From NCBI GenBank assembly GCA_002410325.1, contig DHRK01000042.1, forward strand, positions 11,720 through 75,719: a stretch of DNA of 64,000 bases, read 5' to 3'. Source of the DNA: Syntrophomonas sp. UBA5314. Its GTDB lineage: Bacteria; Bacillota; Syntrophomonadia; Syntrophomonadales; Syntrophomonadaceae. The position numbers and the translations under genes were made by a program. Positions 1 through 9,137 of the stretch are shown here, piece by piece (position 1 is the first letter of the stretch; every line of letters begins with the position of its first letter). Below the pieces are notes generated by a model. That model saw nothing but the letters and a program-made list of their open reading frames with translations. It was not told the origin of the DNA and searched no databases.

Positions 1-1
1 G

Positions 2-445
2 CGAATTACCCCGGAGGATATGGCCCGCTATCCTTTTTTAAAAATGGCTCAGGGCGCTAACGACACCGGCGTTATTATAAGCTTTAACTCTGAAGCGGAG
101 TCGGTCAAGACTTCATTTATCGTTCCTAAAACAACCCTGGTCATTAATCCGCTCACTTGGAAAACTACCGGTGAACATGCTCCGGCCAGCTTAAATCTGG
201 GTGCGGTTTTTACCGATGATGACGGAGGGGTTGTAAAAGAAATCCCGGCCTTAACCGGGGCCTACCTGGATCAGGAGCGGGGCACCCTTAAAGTAACCGA
301 CATATCTCCCGGGGAATATCCGTTCGTATTGGACATCTTCAGCCAGGGCGACTATCACATTTATGATTATCAGTTTTTCTATCGCAACCTGCAGCAAAAT
401 GTAGCTGTCCGCACTGAGGCCTACCTGGAAGCTCACAGGAAGTAG
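2..445 (+). CDS. DUF3089 family protein, C-terminal part (5' end outside window)
   Basis: The frame is open from the first bases of the window through the first ATG at 20, so this is the C-terminal ~148 residues of a longer protein. The conserved C-terminal pattern of DUF3089 (alpha/beta-hydrolase-like, lipase-related) can be read: YPFLKMAQGANDTGVIISFN, then INPLTWKTTGEHAPASLNLG, then LTGAYLDQERGTLKVTD, then a YDYQFFYRNLQQNV tail. The nucleophile region would lie upstream, so catalytic competence cannot be judged. Family assignment is by recalled motif similarity. The substrate is unknown. No gene follows on the same strand. Confidence 0.75.
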   Translation, partial: RITPEDMARYPFLKMAQGANDTGVIISFNSEAESVKTSFIVPKTTLVINPLTWKTTGEHAPASLNLGAVFTDDDGGVVKEIPALTGAYLDQERGTLKVTDISPGEYPFVLDIFSQGDYHIYDYQFFYRNLQQNVAVRTEAYLEAHRK

Positions 446-489
446 AATGAGTTCGGGGACGGGATTGCTGATGTACCCTGACCCGAAAA

Positions 490-788
490 TTAATCAGTAT
501 GTATTTCAAGATACAGTTTTTCTAACCAATCATCAACTCCAAGCATTTTAGCCCAATGTATTAGATAATTACGATCGAGAAGTTCATCCTGAACTATCAA
601 TACCCCTTTAATTTATCCGCCAGTTGTTGAACTTTGGTATGATCGAGATCTGAAATCAGGTCTGCATCTAAAGTAGCTCTGGGGATTCCATAGATTGAAC
701 TCCCGAGTGAACCACCAATAAAATAATTTATTCCACATTCTTCAAGAGCTTTAATCACTTTAAATGTAACCGAAAAAGGAATGAGCAT
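490..788 (-). pseudogene. Nucleotidyltransferase (AbiEii/MNT-like) with internal deletion
   Basis: Translation would start at the ATG at 788, which shares TGATG with the stop of the upstream gene (translational coupling). The first ~58 codons read as the N-terminus of a small nucleotidyltransferase: FKVIKALEECGINYFIGGSL, then GIPRATLDADLI, which holds the G-S and D-x-D metal/nucleotide motif. The frame ends at TGA 597-599. In another frame, 490-612 encodes a typical C-terminus of the same family (LLDRNYLIHWAKMLGVDDWL). About 100 or more central codons are missing and the two parts are out of frame, so the gene is dead. The deletion junction lies near 604-615. Confidence 0.7.
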
Positions 789-1045
789 CAGTAGCCCTCT
801 TTCTCCGGATCCCATTGATTTACTTTAAGAGAGAGATCCCGTCCCCATAAAATTGCGCCCAACCGTTTGTTGAATTCGGATTGGGATATATTGGGATGCC
901 GTCTTCGGATGCCGGCTTTAGCCAGATTTATAACGGTTTCGGACATTTCCATAGCCAATTTAAATTTAAGGGGTACAGCCATTTGACGGTAACCATTAAT
1001 TATTATGGTTTGGGTAGCAGGACAAGTGTCGGATATTTCAGGCAT
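788..1045 (-). CDS. Small protein paired with nucleotidyltransferase
   Basis: An 85-residue protein that ends in a TGATG overlap with the following nucleotidyltransferase gene. The layout SDTCPATQTIIINGYRQM, then KFKLAMEMSETVINLAKAGI, then SQSEFNKRLGAILWG resembles the short proteins that regularly precede such nucleotidyltransferases, as in toxin-antitoxin-like pairs; this comparison is from memory. Its frame is intact although its partner is broken. GAGGT before the ATG at 1045 is a good ribosome site. Role in the pair (antitoxin or accessory) is inference. Confidence 0.55.
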   Translation of the reverse strand: MPEISDTCPATQTIIINGYRQMAVPLKFKLAMEMSETVINLAKAGIRRRHPNISQSEFNKRLGAILWGRDLSLKVNQWDPEKEGY

Positions 1046-1072
1046 ATCAAAATACCTCTATAATTGATGCTT

Positions 1073-1087
1073 ATTTACAGTGTAAAT
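1073..1087. promoter_or_regulatory. Palindromic operator upstream of nucleotidyltransferase pair
   Basis: Perfect inverted repeat ATTTACA-G-TGTAAAT, 28 bases before the minus-strand gene starting at 1045. On the minus strand TTTACA lies 18 bases from a TATAGA, so the repeat overlaps a plausible -35. Such sites suit autoregulation of a toxin-antitoxin-like pair, but no binding protein is identified. Confidence 0.4.
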
Positions 1088-1136
1088 GAAAATATACCGG
1101 CAAGCAATGTGACTGAGTGAGCACTATATCAAAAAG

Positions 1137-1156
1137 CACGGGGCCGTCCCTATGCC
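1137..1156 (-). repeat. Short intergenic repeat, GGGACGGCCCC type
   Basis: On the minus strand this reads GGCATAGGGACGGCCCCGTG. The core GGGACGGCCCC recurs on the plus strand at 3178-3188. It belongs to a loose group of GGGGACGG-containing intergenic motifs in this window. Origin unknown. Confidence 0.3.
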
Positions 1157-1206
1157 ATCTGTGTGATACGAAACCTTGAGATTCAGGCGTAAAGCCCATG
1201 CTGTTT

Positions 1207-1953
1207 TTAATACCTTTCGAACCTGCGTTTAAACAAACGGCAGCTCCCCCAGAATCCTACTGCGATAATAGAAATCGGGTATATTATCCCAAATGTGTTT
1301 ATCAGCCCATTCGGGCTTTTGCTTACGGAAATACTAAATCCGAATTTATTATCGCTAACTTGAACGAGATCTACATACCAGGCACCGATTGTAATAAAAA
1401 ACACATATACAAATGCCATTAACAGCAGGCATATTAAAAAAAAGTTTAAAACTGATGTTATATCCGGCCTGTTCCTGGTCAAACTAAAACTTTTTGTTGA
1501 AATATAGGAGAACATAGCGATGATGAGAAGTACTAAGATAAGAATGACATAAGCGAGGAAGTTGAAAAAGACCTTGGATACTACTATATTAGACATTTTA
1601 GGTTCAAACATTAGCGACCACAACAGTATTGTAAGAATCGTCCCTGTAATAACTATGCTGATTGAAACAATAAGTTTACTCAAAAGCATTTTCCACGGTT
1701 CTAAAGGCAGGGAGAGCTCTAGCTGGTACGAATCCTTCCGCAACCAGTTAACAGTCTCAATTGCCGGGAAAACTATAGAATAGATAAAAAAGAACATGCT
1801 TACAATCGCTGCTATCCCATTTACAACAGGAGACAAGTATAGTATGTCGTCGGGTACCACCGCTTTTATAACAAAAACTACCGCCCAAACAATATAAAGC
1901 TCATAATATTTCTTAACGTAATTTAAAATATCCCATTTTAGCAGTTTAAACAT
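1207..1953 (-). CDS. ABC transporter permease (ABC-2-like membrane protein)
   Basis: About 248 residues with roughly six hydrophobic segments spread along the length, consistent with an ABC-2/YtrC-like membrane subunit. The ATG at 1953 is preferred because GGAGG lies 9 bases upstream; a TTG at 1959 is too close to it. It overlaps the 3' end of the ATPase gene by 8 bases and is the last gene of the GntR-ATPase-permease operon. No substrate can be read from the sequence. Export or stress-sensing roles are known for YtrA-controlled transporters, and are only inferred here. Confidence 0.8.
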   Translation of the reverse strand: MFKLLKWDILNYVKKYYELYIVWAVVFVIKAVVPDDILYLSPVVNGIAAIVSMFFFIYSIVFPAIETVNWLRKDSYQLELSLPLEPWKMLLSKLIVSISIVITGTILTILLWSLMFEPKMSNIVVSKVFFNFLAYVILILVLLIIAMFSYISTKSFSLTRNRPDITSVLNFFLICLLLMAFVYVFFITIGAWYVDLVQVSDNKFGFSISVSKSPNGLINTFGIIYPISIIAVGFWGSCRLFKRRFERY

Positions 1954-2644
1954 GGGCAAAAACCTCCAGATAACATTCTTCTATGGATTGACCGCGAACC
2001 TCCCGGATGTTTTCAGCGTTGTCCGAAAAGACCAATTCACCCTGGTTTAAAAACAATACTTCATCTAGCAAGGTTTCCACATCCTTAACCTGATGGGTGG
2101 AAATGATGATGGCGCTTTCCTCATTCAATCCGGCCAAAATAGTCTTTATAATCCTATCTCTAGCCCAAGGATCAATGCCCCCAATCGGTTCATCAAGCAA
2201 ATATAAACAGGCCTGGCGCGAAAAAGTCAGCATTATCAGAACCCGCTCTGTGGTTCCCTTGGACAAATTCCTTACCTCTTCCGATTCGTCGATGCCAAGA
2301 AATGTACAGAGTTCTTTCGCACGGTTGGCGTCAAAGTCGGGAAACATTTCGCTATAGTATTGGATCGCGTCACGAACCCGCATCCATCTAAACAGGTGGT
2401 TGGTATCGGGCATATAAGCGATGTACTTCTTGCTGGCAAAGCTGACTTTTTCGCCGCAAATTTCAACTTCGCCAGAATCAGCATGGTATAAATTCATCAA
2501 TATTTTGATCAAGGTGGTCTTTCCGGCCCCATTGGGCCCTAAGATTCCGACCACCCGGCCTTTGTCTATTTCAAAATCTATTCCCTTTAAAACCGCTTTT
2601 CTACCAATATGTTTAGTCAAACCTTTAACCCTAACCACACTCAT
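1946..2644 (-). CDS. ABC transporter ATP-binding protein
   Basis: A 232-residue nucleotide-binding subunit. Walker A is GPNGAGKTT (residues 36-44), the signature is the variant NLSKGTTER (126-134), and Walker B is LYLLDEP (147-153) followed by GGIDP and an H-loop region (STHQV). The start codon overlaps the stop of the GntR gene (ATGA, 2641-2644), and the gene overlaps the permease start, so the three genes form one operon. Length and signature fit the YtrB/YhcH class of drug- or stress-related exporters. Substrate unknown. Confidence 0.9.
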   Translation of the reverse strand: MSVVRVKGLTKHIGRKAVLKGIDFEIDKGRVVGILGPNGAGKTTLIKILMNLYHADSGEVEICGEKVSFASKKYIAYMPDTNHLFRWMRVRDAIQYYSEMFPDFDANRAKELCTFLGIDESEEVRNLSKGTTERVLIMLTFSRQACLYLLDEPIGGIDPWARDRIIKTILAGLNEESAIIISTHQVKDVETLLDEVLFLNQGELVFSDNAENIREVRGQSIEECYLEVFAHV

Positions 2645-2997
2645 ATAGCCAACGCCTTTCTTATTATTTTGAATATTTCACTTTTATCGTAGCCCAGGCC
2701 CTCCATGCCACCGACAAAGCCCTCAATCAACTTTGCCGACATTTCTTCTTTCAACGCGGCAACAACGTTTTCGTCTTTGCTTACAAAGCTTCCGATACCT
2801 CTTTGCGTGAAGATGATCCCCTGCCGTTCCAATTCTGAGCAGGCACGCTGCATGGTATTTATATTCACCTCAAATTTGGCTGCTAATGCCCGCACTGAAT
2901 CAATCCTCTCCCCCCGGGCCAGTACCCCCGTCACTATATCTTTTTTGATGCGGTCCATGATCTGCAGATATATGGGTACCGTAGTGTTAAAGTTCAT
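2641..2997 (-). CDS. GntR family transcriptional regulator (YtrA-type)
   Basis: 118 residues: an N-terminal winged helix (about 10-75, with VPIYLQIMDRIKKDIVTGVL and GERIDSVRALAAKFEVN) and only a short C-terminal dimerisation tail. That is the size of the YtrA subfamily, which typically represses an adjacent ABC transporter operon. The gene is first in the operon and reads into the ATPase by an ATGA overlap. A perfect 11-base inverted repeat lies just upstream at 3016-3051, the expected place for an autoregulatory operator. Inducer unknown. Confidence 0.88.
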   Translation of the reverse strand: MNFNTTVPIYLQIMDRIKKDIVTGVLARGERIDSVRALAAKFEVNINTMQRACSELERQGIIFTQRGIGSFVSKDENVVAALKEEMSAKLIEGFVGGMEGLGYDKSEIFKIIRKALAI

Positions 2998-3015
2998 CCT
3001 GTTGTTTCACCTGCC

Positions 3016-3051
3016 AGTACTAGTGTTATATGTATATAGTACACTAGTACT
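3016..3051 (-). promoter_or_regulatory. GntR/YtrA-type operator and promoter
   Basis: AGTACTAGTGT and its exact reverse complement ACACTAGTACT are separated by 14 AT-rich bases. The spacer contains TATA-rich sequence usable as a -10 for the minus-strand operon (TATATAC/CATATAAC). Repressor binding would cover the promoter. The large two-arm repeat with ~14-base spacing resembles known YtrA-family operators. Confidence 0.7.
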
Positions 3052-3176
3052 CTAGAAAGTCAAATACCTTTCTGGATAATAATGTTTAGGATCGGCTGTA
3101 AGGGGAAGAAATGCGATATGGCGGGGTAGTTCACCTCGGATGCCCTATTGGTTATAGAATGGGCTTTGTGATAGCT

Positions 3177-3192
3177 GGGGACGGCCCCTGCC
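3177..3192 (+). repeat. Short intergenic repeat, GGGGACGGCCCC type
   Basis: GGGGACGGCCCCTGCC lies in the 220-base gap between the GntR operon and the export genes. It shares 11 bases with the minus-strand copy at 1140-1150. Function unknown. Confidence 0.3.
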
Positions 3193-3276
3193 TACTACCA
3201 GCCGGGGTCTTCCTTACAGTTTTATCCCTCCATTTTCGATATTTATCATGTAGTCTTAAAGCAGGAGAAATATAAA

Positions 3277-3528
3277 ATGAGCAACACCATTTTTCGCAAG
3301 GCCAGCCTGGACAGCATATCATCACCGGAGCAGTTGAACGACTATATAAAAGTATCCAACCCGAGTATTTGGATAGTACTGATGGCTATGTTTATATTGC
3401 TGGCAGTGCTTGTGGTATGGAGCATTACCGGTAGCCTCCCCACCAGCGTGCACGCCAAAGGCGTGATAAACGGGGGGAAAGTCCTGGGCTATGTTATCGC
3501 CTGGAACTTGAGGATGTCAAACAGATAG
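3277..3528 (+). pseudogene. NHLM-type secretion protein (HlyD family), N-terminal remnant
   Basis: The first ~65 residues are the N-terminus of the membrane-fusion protein of NHLM (nitrile-hydratase-leader microcin) export systems: SSPEQLNDYIKVSNPSIW, then one transmembrane segment (about 26-50) and VHAKGVINGG, where the periplasmic-side hairpin would begin. A good site (AGGAGA) precedes the ATG. After about position 3478 the frame runs into foreign sequence (VLGYVIAWNL) and stops at 3528. From about 3487 the +2 frame encodes part of a C39 peptidase, so the rest of this gene and the start of the next were removed by one deletion. Confidence 0.75.
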
Positions 3529-5438
3529 AGTATCCGGTGATTATCCACTGGAACTTTAATCATTTCGTAGTGTTGAACGGTTTTAAAAAAAACTACGTGG
3601 TGCTCAATGATCCGGGTCGGGGAACGGTTCAGGTTCCAATAGAAGAGTTCAATAAATCCTTTACCGGAATTGTACTGGCTTTTTCTAAAACGGAGAGCTT
3701 TGTAGCCGATGGCAAGCCGCGCAGCGTGTGGGGCTTTGCCAGAAGCCGCTTAAAAGGCACTTTGGTGCCGATATTGTTCGTAATTCTCACCGGTATTCTA
3801 ACGGCGATGGCCGGGGTGCTCACTCCGGTTTTTGCCCGGGTGTTTATGGACCGAATTTTAACCGGGGCCAATCCTGATTGGCTTTACCCCTTTATATGGG
3901 CCATGACTGGCCTGCTCGCTTTTCAGATCATCGTATCCGTCATCAACATCCTATATATGCTGAAAATTAGAGGTAAACTGGCCATTGTGGCCAACACCAC
4001 CTTTTTCTGGCATGTCCTGCGCCTGCCGGTGGAATTTTTTTCGCAGCGCATGGCCGGGGATATTGCCGCCCGGCAGAGTTCCAACGAGCTCATTGCGGAG
4101 ACTTTAATGAGCCAATTGGCACCTGTTTTATTGAACCTGGCTATGCTGGTTTTTTACTTTGTGATTATGGCAAAATACAGCCTTTTACTGACCGCTGTAG
4201 GGCTTGCGGCTACCTTTATCAACCTATGGGTAGCCGGTCTTATTTCAAAAAAGCGGGTGAATATAACCCGGGCCCAGATGCGCGACAGCGGTAAACTGGC
4301 AGCCACCACCATGAGCGGTATTGAAATGATTGAAACCATCAAGGCATCCGGAGCCGAAAACGGCTATTTTGAACGCTGGGCCGGCTTCCAGGCTTCGGTC
4401 AACAGCTCATCGGTCAGATCTGCCCTGCTTAATCAGTACCTGGGAGCGCTTCCCGGGGCTCTGCAGCAGATCGCCAACCTGGCCGTGCTGTTCCTGGGGG
4501 CCATGCTGATCATGAACGGACAATTTACCGTGGGTATGCTCCTGGCTTTTCAGGGCTTTATGAACGCATTTTTGGCGCCTGTGAATGCCTTTATCGGGCT
4601 GGGACAGAGTATGCAGGAAATGCGTTCTTCCATGGAGAGAATCGAAGATGTGATGAATTACCAGCCTGATGTAGAATACCCGCCCCAGGCTGAAGATGAT
4701 GACCGGGAGTATCACAAATTGAGCGGCGCTCTTACCATGAAAAACGTTACCTTTGGCTACTCCCGGCTGGCGGAACCCTTGATAGAAAATTTCAGCCTGA
4801 CTGCCAAACCGGGCCAGAGAATCGCGCTGGTAGGCACCTCGGGATGCGGAAAGTCCACCCTCTCCAAATTGATATCCGGTCTGTATAAACCCTGGAGCGG
4901 TGAAATAGAATTTGACGGGCAGGCCCGGGAGGATATTTACCGGGAAGTTCTTACCGGTTCGGTGGCCGTAGTCGATCAGGACATTATACTGTTTGAGGAT
5001 ACCATCAGCAACAACATAAAGATGTGGGACAAATCAATTGAAGACTTTGAAATGATTTTAGCGGCCCGCGATGCCGGACTGCATACGGAAATTATGCAGC
5101 GGGAGGGCGGCTACAATGGCATGATACTGGAGGGAGGCCGAAATTTTTCGGGCGGCCAGCGGCAGAGGATAGAAATCGCCCGGGTGCTGGCCCAGGACCC
5201 CAGGCTCGTTATTCTGGACGAGGCCACCTCGGCCCTGGATGCCAAAACCGAGCATGAAGTGGTTAAGGCCATCAAAGACCGGGGCGTAACCTGCATTATT
5301 ATAGCTCACCGGCTGTCCGCCATTCGCGACTGTGATGAAATCATCGTAATGAATAAGGGCAAAGTTATAGAGCGGGGCAGGCATGAAGAATTATTTCTGG
5401 CCGGGGGGCTTTATACCGAGCTTATTGCCACTGAATAG
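3487..5438 (+). pseudogene. NHLM-type peptidase/permease/ATPase exporter, N-terminally truncated
   Basis: The coding frame can be followed from about 3487 (YRLELEDVKQIEYPVIIHWN). It therefore starts inside the C39 peptidase domain: the catalytic His (NFNHFVV) and Asp (VLNDPG) regions are present, but the segment with the catalytic Cys is gone. The first usable start is GTG 3537. Six-helix membrane domain and ATPase follow, with Walker A GTSGCGKST (about 433 from GTG 3537), signature FSGGQRQR and Walker B LVILDEATSALD. It may still make a transporter core of 633 residues, but it could not remove a double-glycine leader. Members of this family normally export and trim Nif11/NHLP-type RiPP precursors. 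Confidence 0.8.
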
Positions 5439-5449
5439 GAGAGGCTGCT

Positions 5450-7669
5450 ATGAGCAAAGGCTGGTTTGATGAACAGATAAAAGACAGAATCCGCTATGAT
5501 GAAGAAGGCGTTCAAAACGCCTTCGCCCAGCTTTCCTCGGTTGTTCTGGGTAAATCGGTAATATCGGCTGCCTTAAACAGCGACCGGCTGAAAACGAAAA
5601 ATGCCATCGAAGAAATCCTTAAGTTTTACAATACCGAGCCGATAGAACTGCCCGAAGAACTAGAAGACCTGAACGACCAGCTTGAGTACCTCCTGCGTCC
5701 CACCGGGATTATGTGAAGGGTGGTAAAGCTACAGGGCAACTGGTGGCGGGACGCTGTCGGCCCTATGCTGGGACAGACCCGGAGCGGCGATGTGGTGGCC
5801 CTCATCCCGGCCGGTTGGGGCGGGTACGAGTTCTTCGATTATGAAACCGGAGAAAAGCTCAGACTGTCACGCAAAACCAGGGATAAGCTGCAAGAAGAAG
5901 CCTTTTGTTTCTACCGTCCCCTGCCCCTTAAACAACTGGGACTTGCTGATCTCCTGCAGTATATAGTAAAGACCCTTTCTGCTGCCGATATTCTTATGGC
6001 GGCCCTGGCCGGTTTGGGTGTGAGCCTCCTCGGCCTGTTTACTCCCTACATAACGAAACTCATCTTTGAACGGGTCATTCCGGCCGGTGAACCGGGGCTG
6101 CTGCTGCCGGTGGCTTTAGTACTGGCGGGTGTTACCCTATCTGCGGTACTGATAGAAATCACTAAAACGCTTTTAATCGCCCGGGTGCAGACTAAAATGA
6201 ACATCCCCGTTGAAGCGGCCGCCATGAGCCGGCTGCTTTTACTGCCGGCGGTCTTTTTTAAAGAATACAATGCCGGTGAACTGAGTTCACGCATCTCGGC
6301 CATTATGCAGCTCTGTGAAATGCTGGCCAATGCCTTCCTGGCAACCGGTCTTACTGCCCTTTTTTCATTGGTTTACGTATTTCAGATTATGAGTTTCGCC
6401 CCGACCCTGGTGGCCCCCGCCCTCCTGGTCATCCTGCTGGAACTGGCGGTTACCGTCATAACCGGTTTTGTCGAACTAAACCTTAACCGCCGGCGCATGG
6501 CTCTCGATGCCAGGCTTAACGGGCTCACTTTTGCCAGCTTTTCCGGGGTGCCAAAGATAAAACTGGCCGGCGCTGAACGGCGCGTATTTGCCAAATGGGC
6601 GAATGCTTATAAACAGCAGGCGGATGTAAATTACAATCCGCCATTGCTGGTTAAGATACAGCCGATTGCTGCCGGCGTCATCAACCTGGCCGGCATCGTT
6701 ATCATATATTACAGCGCCGCTGCCGCCAGTGTTTCTGTTGCCGGCTTCATGGCCTTCAGCGCCTCATTCGGCCTGGTAACCGGTGCTATCATGTCTCTGG
6801 CCGGTGCAACTACCTCCTTTGCCAATATAAAACCGTTGATGGAAATGGTCGAACCCATCCTGAAAGCGGTGCCGGAAGTGGGGGAGAACAAGCAGATAAT
6901 AACCAGGCTGTCCGGCAATATTGAGCTAAACAACGTGTCTTTTCGCTACAACGAAGAAATGCCCCTGGTCTTGGATGATATCAGCTTAAAAATAAAGGCC
7001 GGCCAATATGTGGCCATCGTGGGGAAAACCGGGTGCGGTAAATCAACCTTGATGCGGCTCTTGCTGGGATTTGAAACGCCGCAAAGGGGGGCTATCTACT
7101 ATGACGGACGGGATATCGTCCGCCTTGACTTGCGATCCCTACGGCAGAATATCGGGGCGATAACGCAGGATGGACGGCTGTTTTCCGGCGATATTTTTTC
7201 CAATATCGTTATATCCGCTCCCTGGCTGTCGCGGGACGATGCCTGGCAGGCTGCGGAACTGGCCGGTATAGCCGATGACATCCGGGCCATGCCCATGGGC
7301 ATGCACACCATGATTTCCGAGGGCAGCGGCGCCATTTCCGGAGGTCAGCGTCAGCGCTTGATGATCGCCCGCGCCATTGTGCCCAAACCCCGGATTCTGA
7401 TGTTTGATGAGGCCACCTCGGCCCTGGACAATATCACCCAGAAGCAGGTAGCAGAGGCCCTGGGTTCTTTGAAAAGCACCCGGATCGTTATTGCCCACCG
7501 GCTTTCGACCATCCGCCACTGTGAGCGCATCATCGTGCTGGAAGACGGCAAAATCAGGGAAGACGGCAGCTATGACGAACTGCTCCAAAAAGGCGGCTAT
7601 TTCGCAGAACTGGTGGCAAGGCAACGGCTTGATGATGAGTCATTTATAGGAAAGACTACGCTATTTTAG
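5450..7669 (+). pseudogene. NHLM-type ABC transporter ATP-binding/permease, interrupted by in-frame TGA
   Basis: Two frames, 5450-5716 and 5720-7669, are in the same phase and separated only by TGA 5714-5716. Together they match the second NHLM transporter: an N-terminal cytoplasmic domain (GWFDEQIKDRIRYDEEGV, ending LEYLLRPTGIM), then KLQGNWWRDAVGPMLG, a membrane domain, and an ATPase with Walker A GKTGCGKST, signature ISGGQRQR and Walker B ILMFDEATSALD. Arg is common where the stop sits, so a CGA-to-TGA change is the simple explanation. A GTG at 5720 with an AAGG-containing context could permit restart. Ribosome site AGGAGAGG precedes the ATG at 5450, 11 bases after the previous gene. Confidence 0.78.
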
Positions 7670-7696
7670 TCGCTCGATCTGCCGTTCCACCGTCTT

Positions 7697-7726
7697 TTCC
7701 ACGCTCTGGGACCCTTGTGCTATAAT
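7697..7726 (+). promoter_or_regulatory. Promoter of RiPP precursor operon
   Basis: TTCCAC (7697-7702) and a perfect TATAAT (7721-7726) are 18 bases apart, about 65 bases before the precursor start. It suggests that precursor, modifying enzyme and GT8 are transcribed separately from the exporter genes. Confidence 0.55.
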
Positions 7727-7792
7727 ACAAAAAGAACAATATCCGAGGACGCGAACCGATTATGGCTTGTTGAACGAATGGAGGCTTAAAGC

Positions 7793-8071
7793 GTGAAGGA
7801 AATGGTACAAAAGATTATAAAACATGCCGGCACCGGGGCCCTTATTTCGGCCCAGGCTTTTGAAAAGGCGGCGGCCGAGCTGGGCTACGGCAAGGAGGAA
7901 ATCGTTGCAGCCATGCAGGATTTTGACGGGTTCCCGCTTGACGACGACGACCTGCTGGACGTGGTAGGCGGAGTTGGTTTAGAAAATGGTTACATGAACC
8001 AGACGCATGGTTACTCAAATAGAATTATTCAGAATCAAACCATTTCTTTCATAAATATAAGCATAGGTTGA
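7793..8071 (+). CDS. RiPP precursor peptide with double-glycine leader
   Basis: A 92-residue peptide starting at GTG with GGAGG 8 bases upstream. Residues 1-60 form an acidic helical leader ending LDDDDLLDVVGG, the Nif11/NHLP-style cleavage motif. The predicted core (61-92) is rich in Asn, Gln, Ser, Thr, Tyr and Ile (for example NGYMNQTHGYSNRIIQNQ) and has no Cys. Lanthipeptide, sactipeptide or S-glycoside chemistry is therefore unlikely. Glycosyltransferase and radical SAM genes follow, and NHLM exporters precede. Assignment rests on leader style plus context. No close family name is claimed. Confidence 0.72.
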   Translation: MKEMVQKIIKHAGTGALISAQAFEKAAAELGYGKEEIVAAMQDFDGFPLDDDDLLDVVGGVGLENGYMNQTHGYSNRIIQNQTISFINISIG

Positions 8072-8189
8072 TAATTTAGTATATTGCTCAATCCGGTTCA
8101 ACTTTGAAGGCGTGGGGGCAGGCGTAGGGTTCCTTATTGCCATCTAAGAGCATATTAGGAAGAGGTGCGCAAAAATCATCAGTATCAGT

Positions 8190-9137
8190 GTGTGCATGAT
8201 TGTAAAGGATGAAGAGCCGGTATTGGCCCGTTGTCTCAATGGCGTGAAGAGCTTTGCAGATGAAATCATCATCGTGGATACGGGTTCAAGCGACGCTACG
8301 AAAAATATAGCCCGGGCTTTTACCGATAAGGTGTATGATTTTGAATGGAACGACGATTTTGCGGCGGCGCGCAATTATTCTTATTCCCTGGCCGGATGCG
8401 ACTATATAATGTGGCTGGACGCCGACAATATCATCGAAGCCGGGGACGCTGAACGCATTGCCGCTCTTAAATCTTCGCTGGCACCGGATGTGGATGTGGT
8501 TTTTACGCTGCATCGCAGCATGGTGGGGGAGGGCCATCATGAGACGGCGCTGCTGCGGGATCGCCTGATCCGGCGCAGCCTGGGCTCCCAATGGATATAC
8601 CCGGTTCACGAGGGAATCCCCATGAGTTCTGTGTCCGCTGACGGCGAAGTGAAAAAATACAGCAGCTATATTGCCGGGAATATCACCATCTGGCATAAAA
8701 AAGAGGTGGTCAATGATCCCGGCCGCAATATACGCATATTTGAAAAAATGCTGGCCGACGGCACCCCTTTCACATCTTTCAACTATGCCTACTACTGCCG
8801 CGAGTTATACCTGCACCGGCGCTACCAGGAATCATATGAAGCTTACCTTAAAGTCAAATCCATGCAGAGCCCTGCCGATATCGCCCACGCTTTGACATTT
8901 GCTGTGTGGAGCCTGCAAAAGCTTGAGCGCTGGAAGGAGGCTCTCGAGGAGCTGACCGGGGCCTTCGTCTGGGTGGCCCCACCCCCTTGCTGTGCTGCGA
9001 GATGGGCAACTGCTTTAAGCATCTGGGGATGCAGGACCAGGCGGAATTCTGGTATATGCGGGCTCTTTCCTTTACCCCGGACCTGGCTGATTTCAACCTG
9101 GTGTTTCCTGCTTACTACGAGTATATCCCCTGCCTGA
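8190..9137 (+). pseudogene. GT2 glycosyltransferase with TPR tail, frameshifted (N-terminal part)
   Basis: Reads as a family 2 glycosyltransferase of the SunS/TPR-linked type: ISVCMIVKDEEPVLARCL, IIIVDTGSSDAT, then WLDADN (D-x-D for metal/nucleotide sugar, about residue 75), followed by TPR helices from about 190. Homologous sequence leaves this frame near 8972 after TGAFVW and continues one base back, consistent with loss of one G from a G-run; residues after that point are nonsense. The start is unclear: coding similarity extends upstream of GTG 8190, and removing one A from the five-A run at 8171-8175 would join it to GTG 8165. In situ it would have glycosylated the upstream precursor (inference). 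Confidence 0.7.

Noticed and set aside
5714..5716. TGA as a selenocysteine codon in the second NHLM transporter
   Set aside because: The position is not a redox site in this family, homologues as recalled carry Arg there, and no SECIS-like hairpin is evident directly downstream. A nonsense mutation is simpler.
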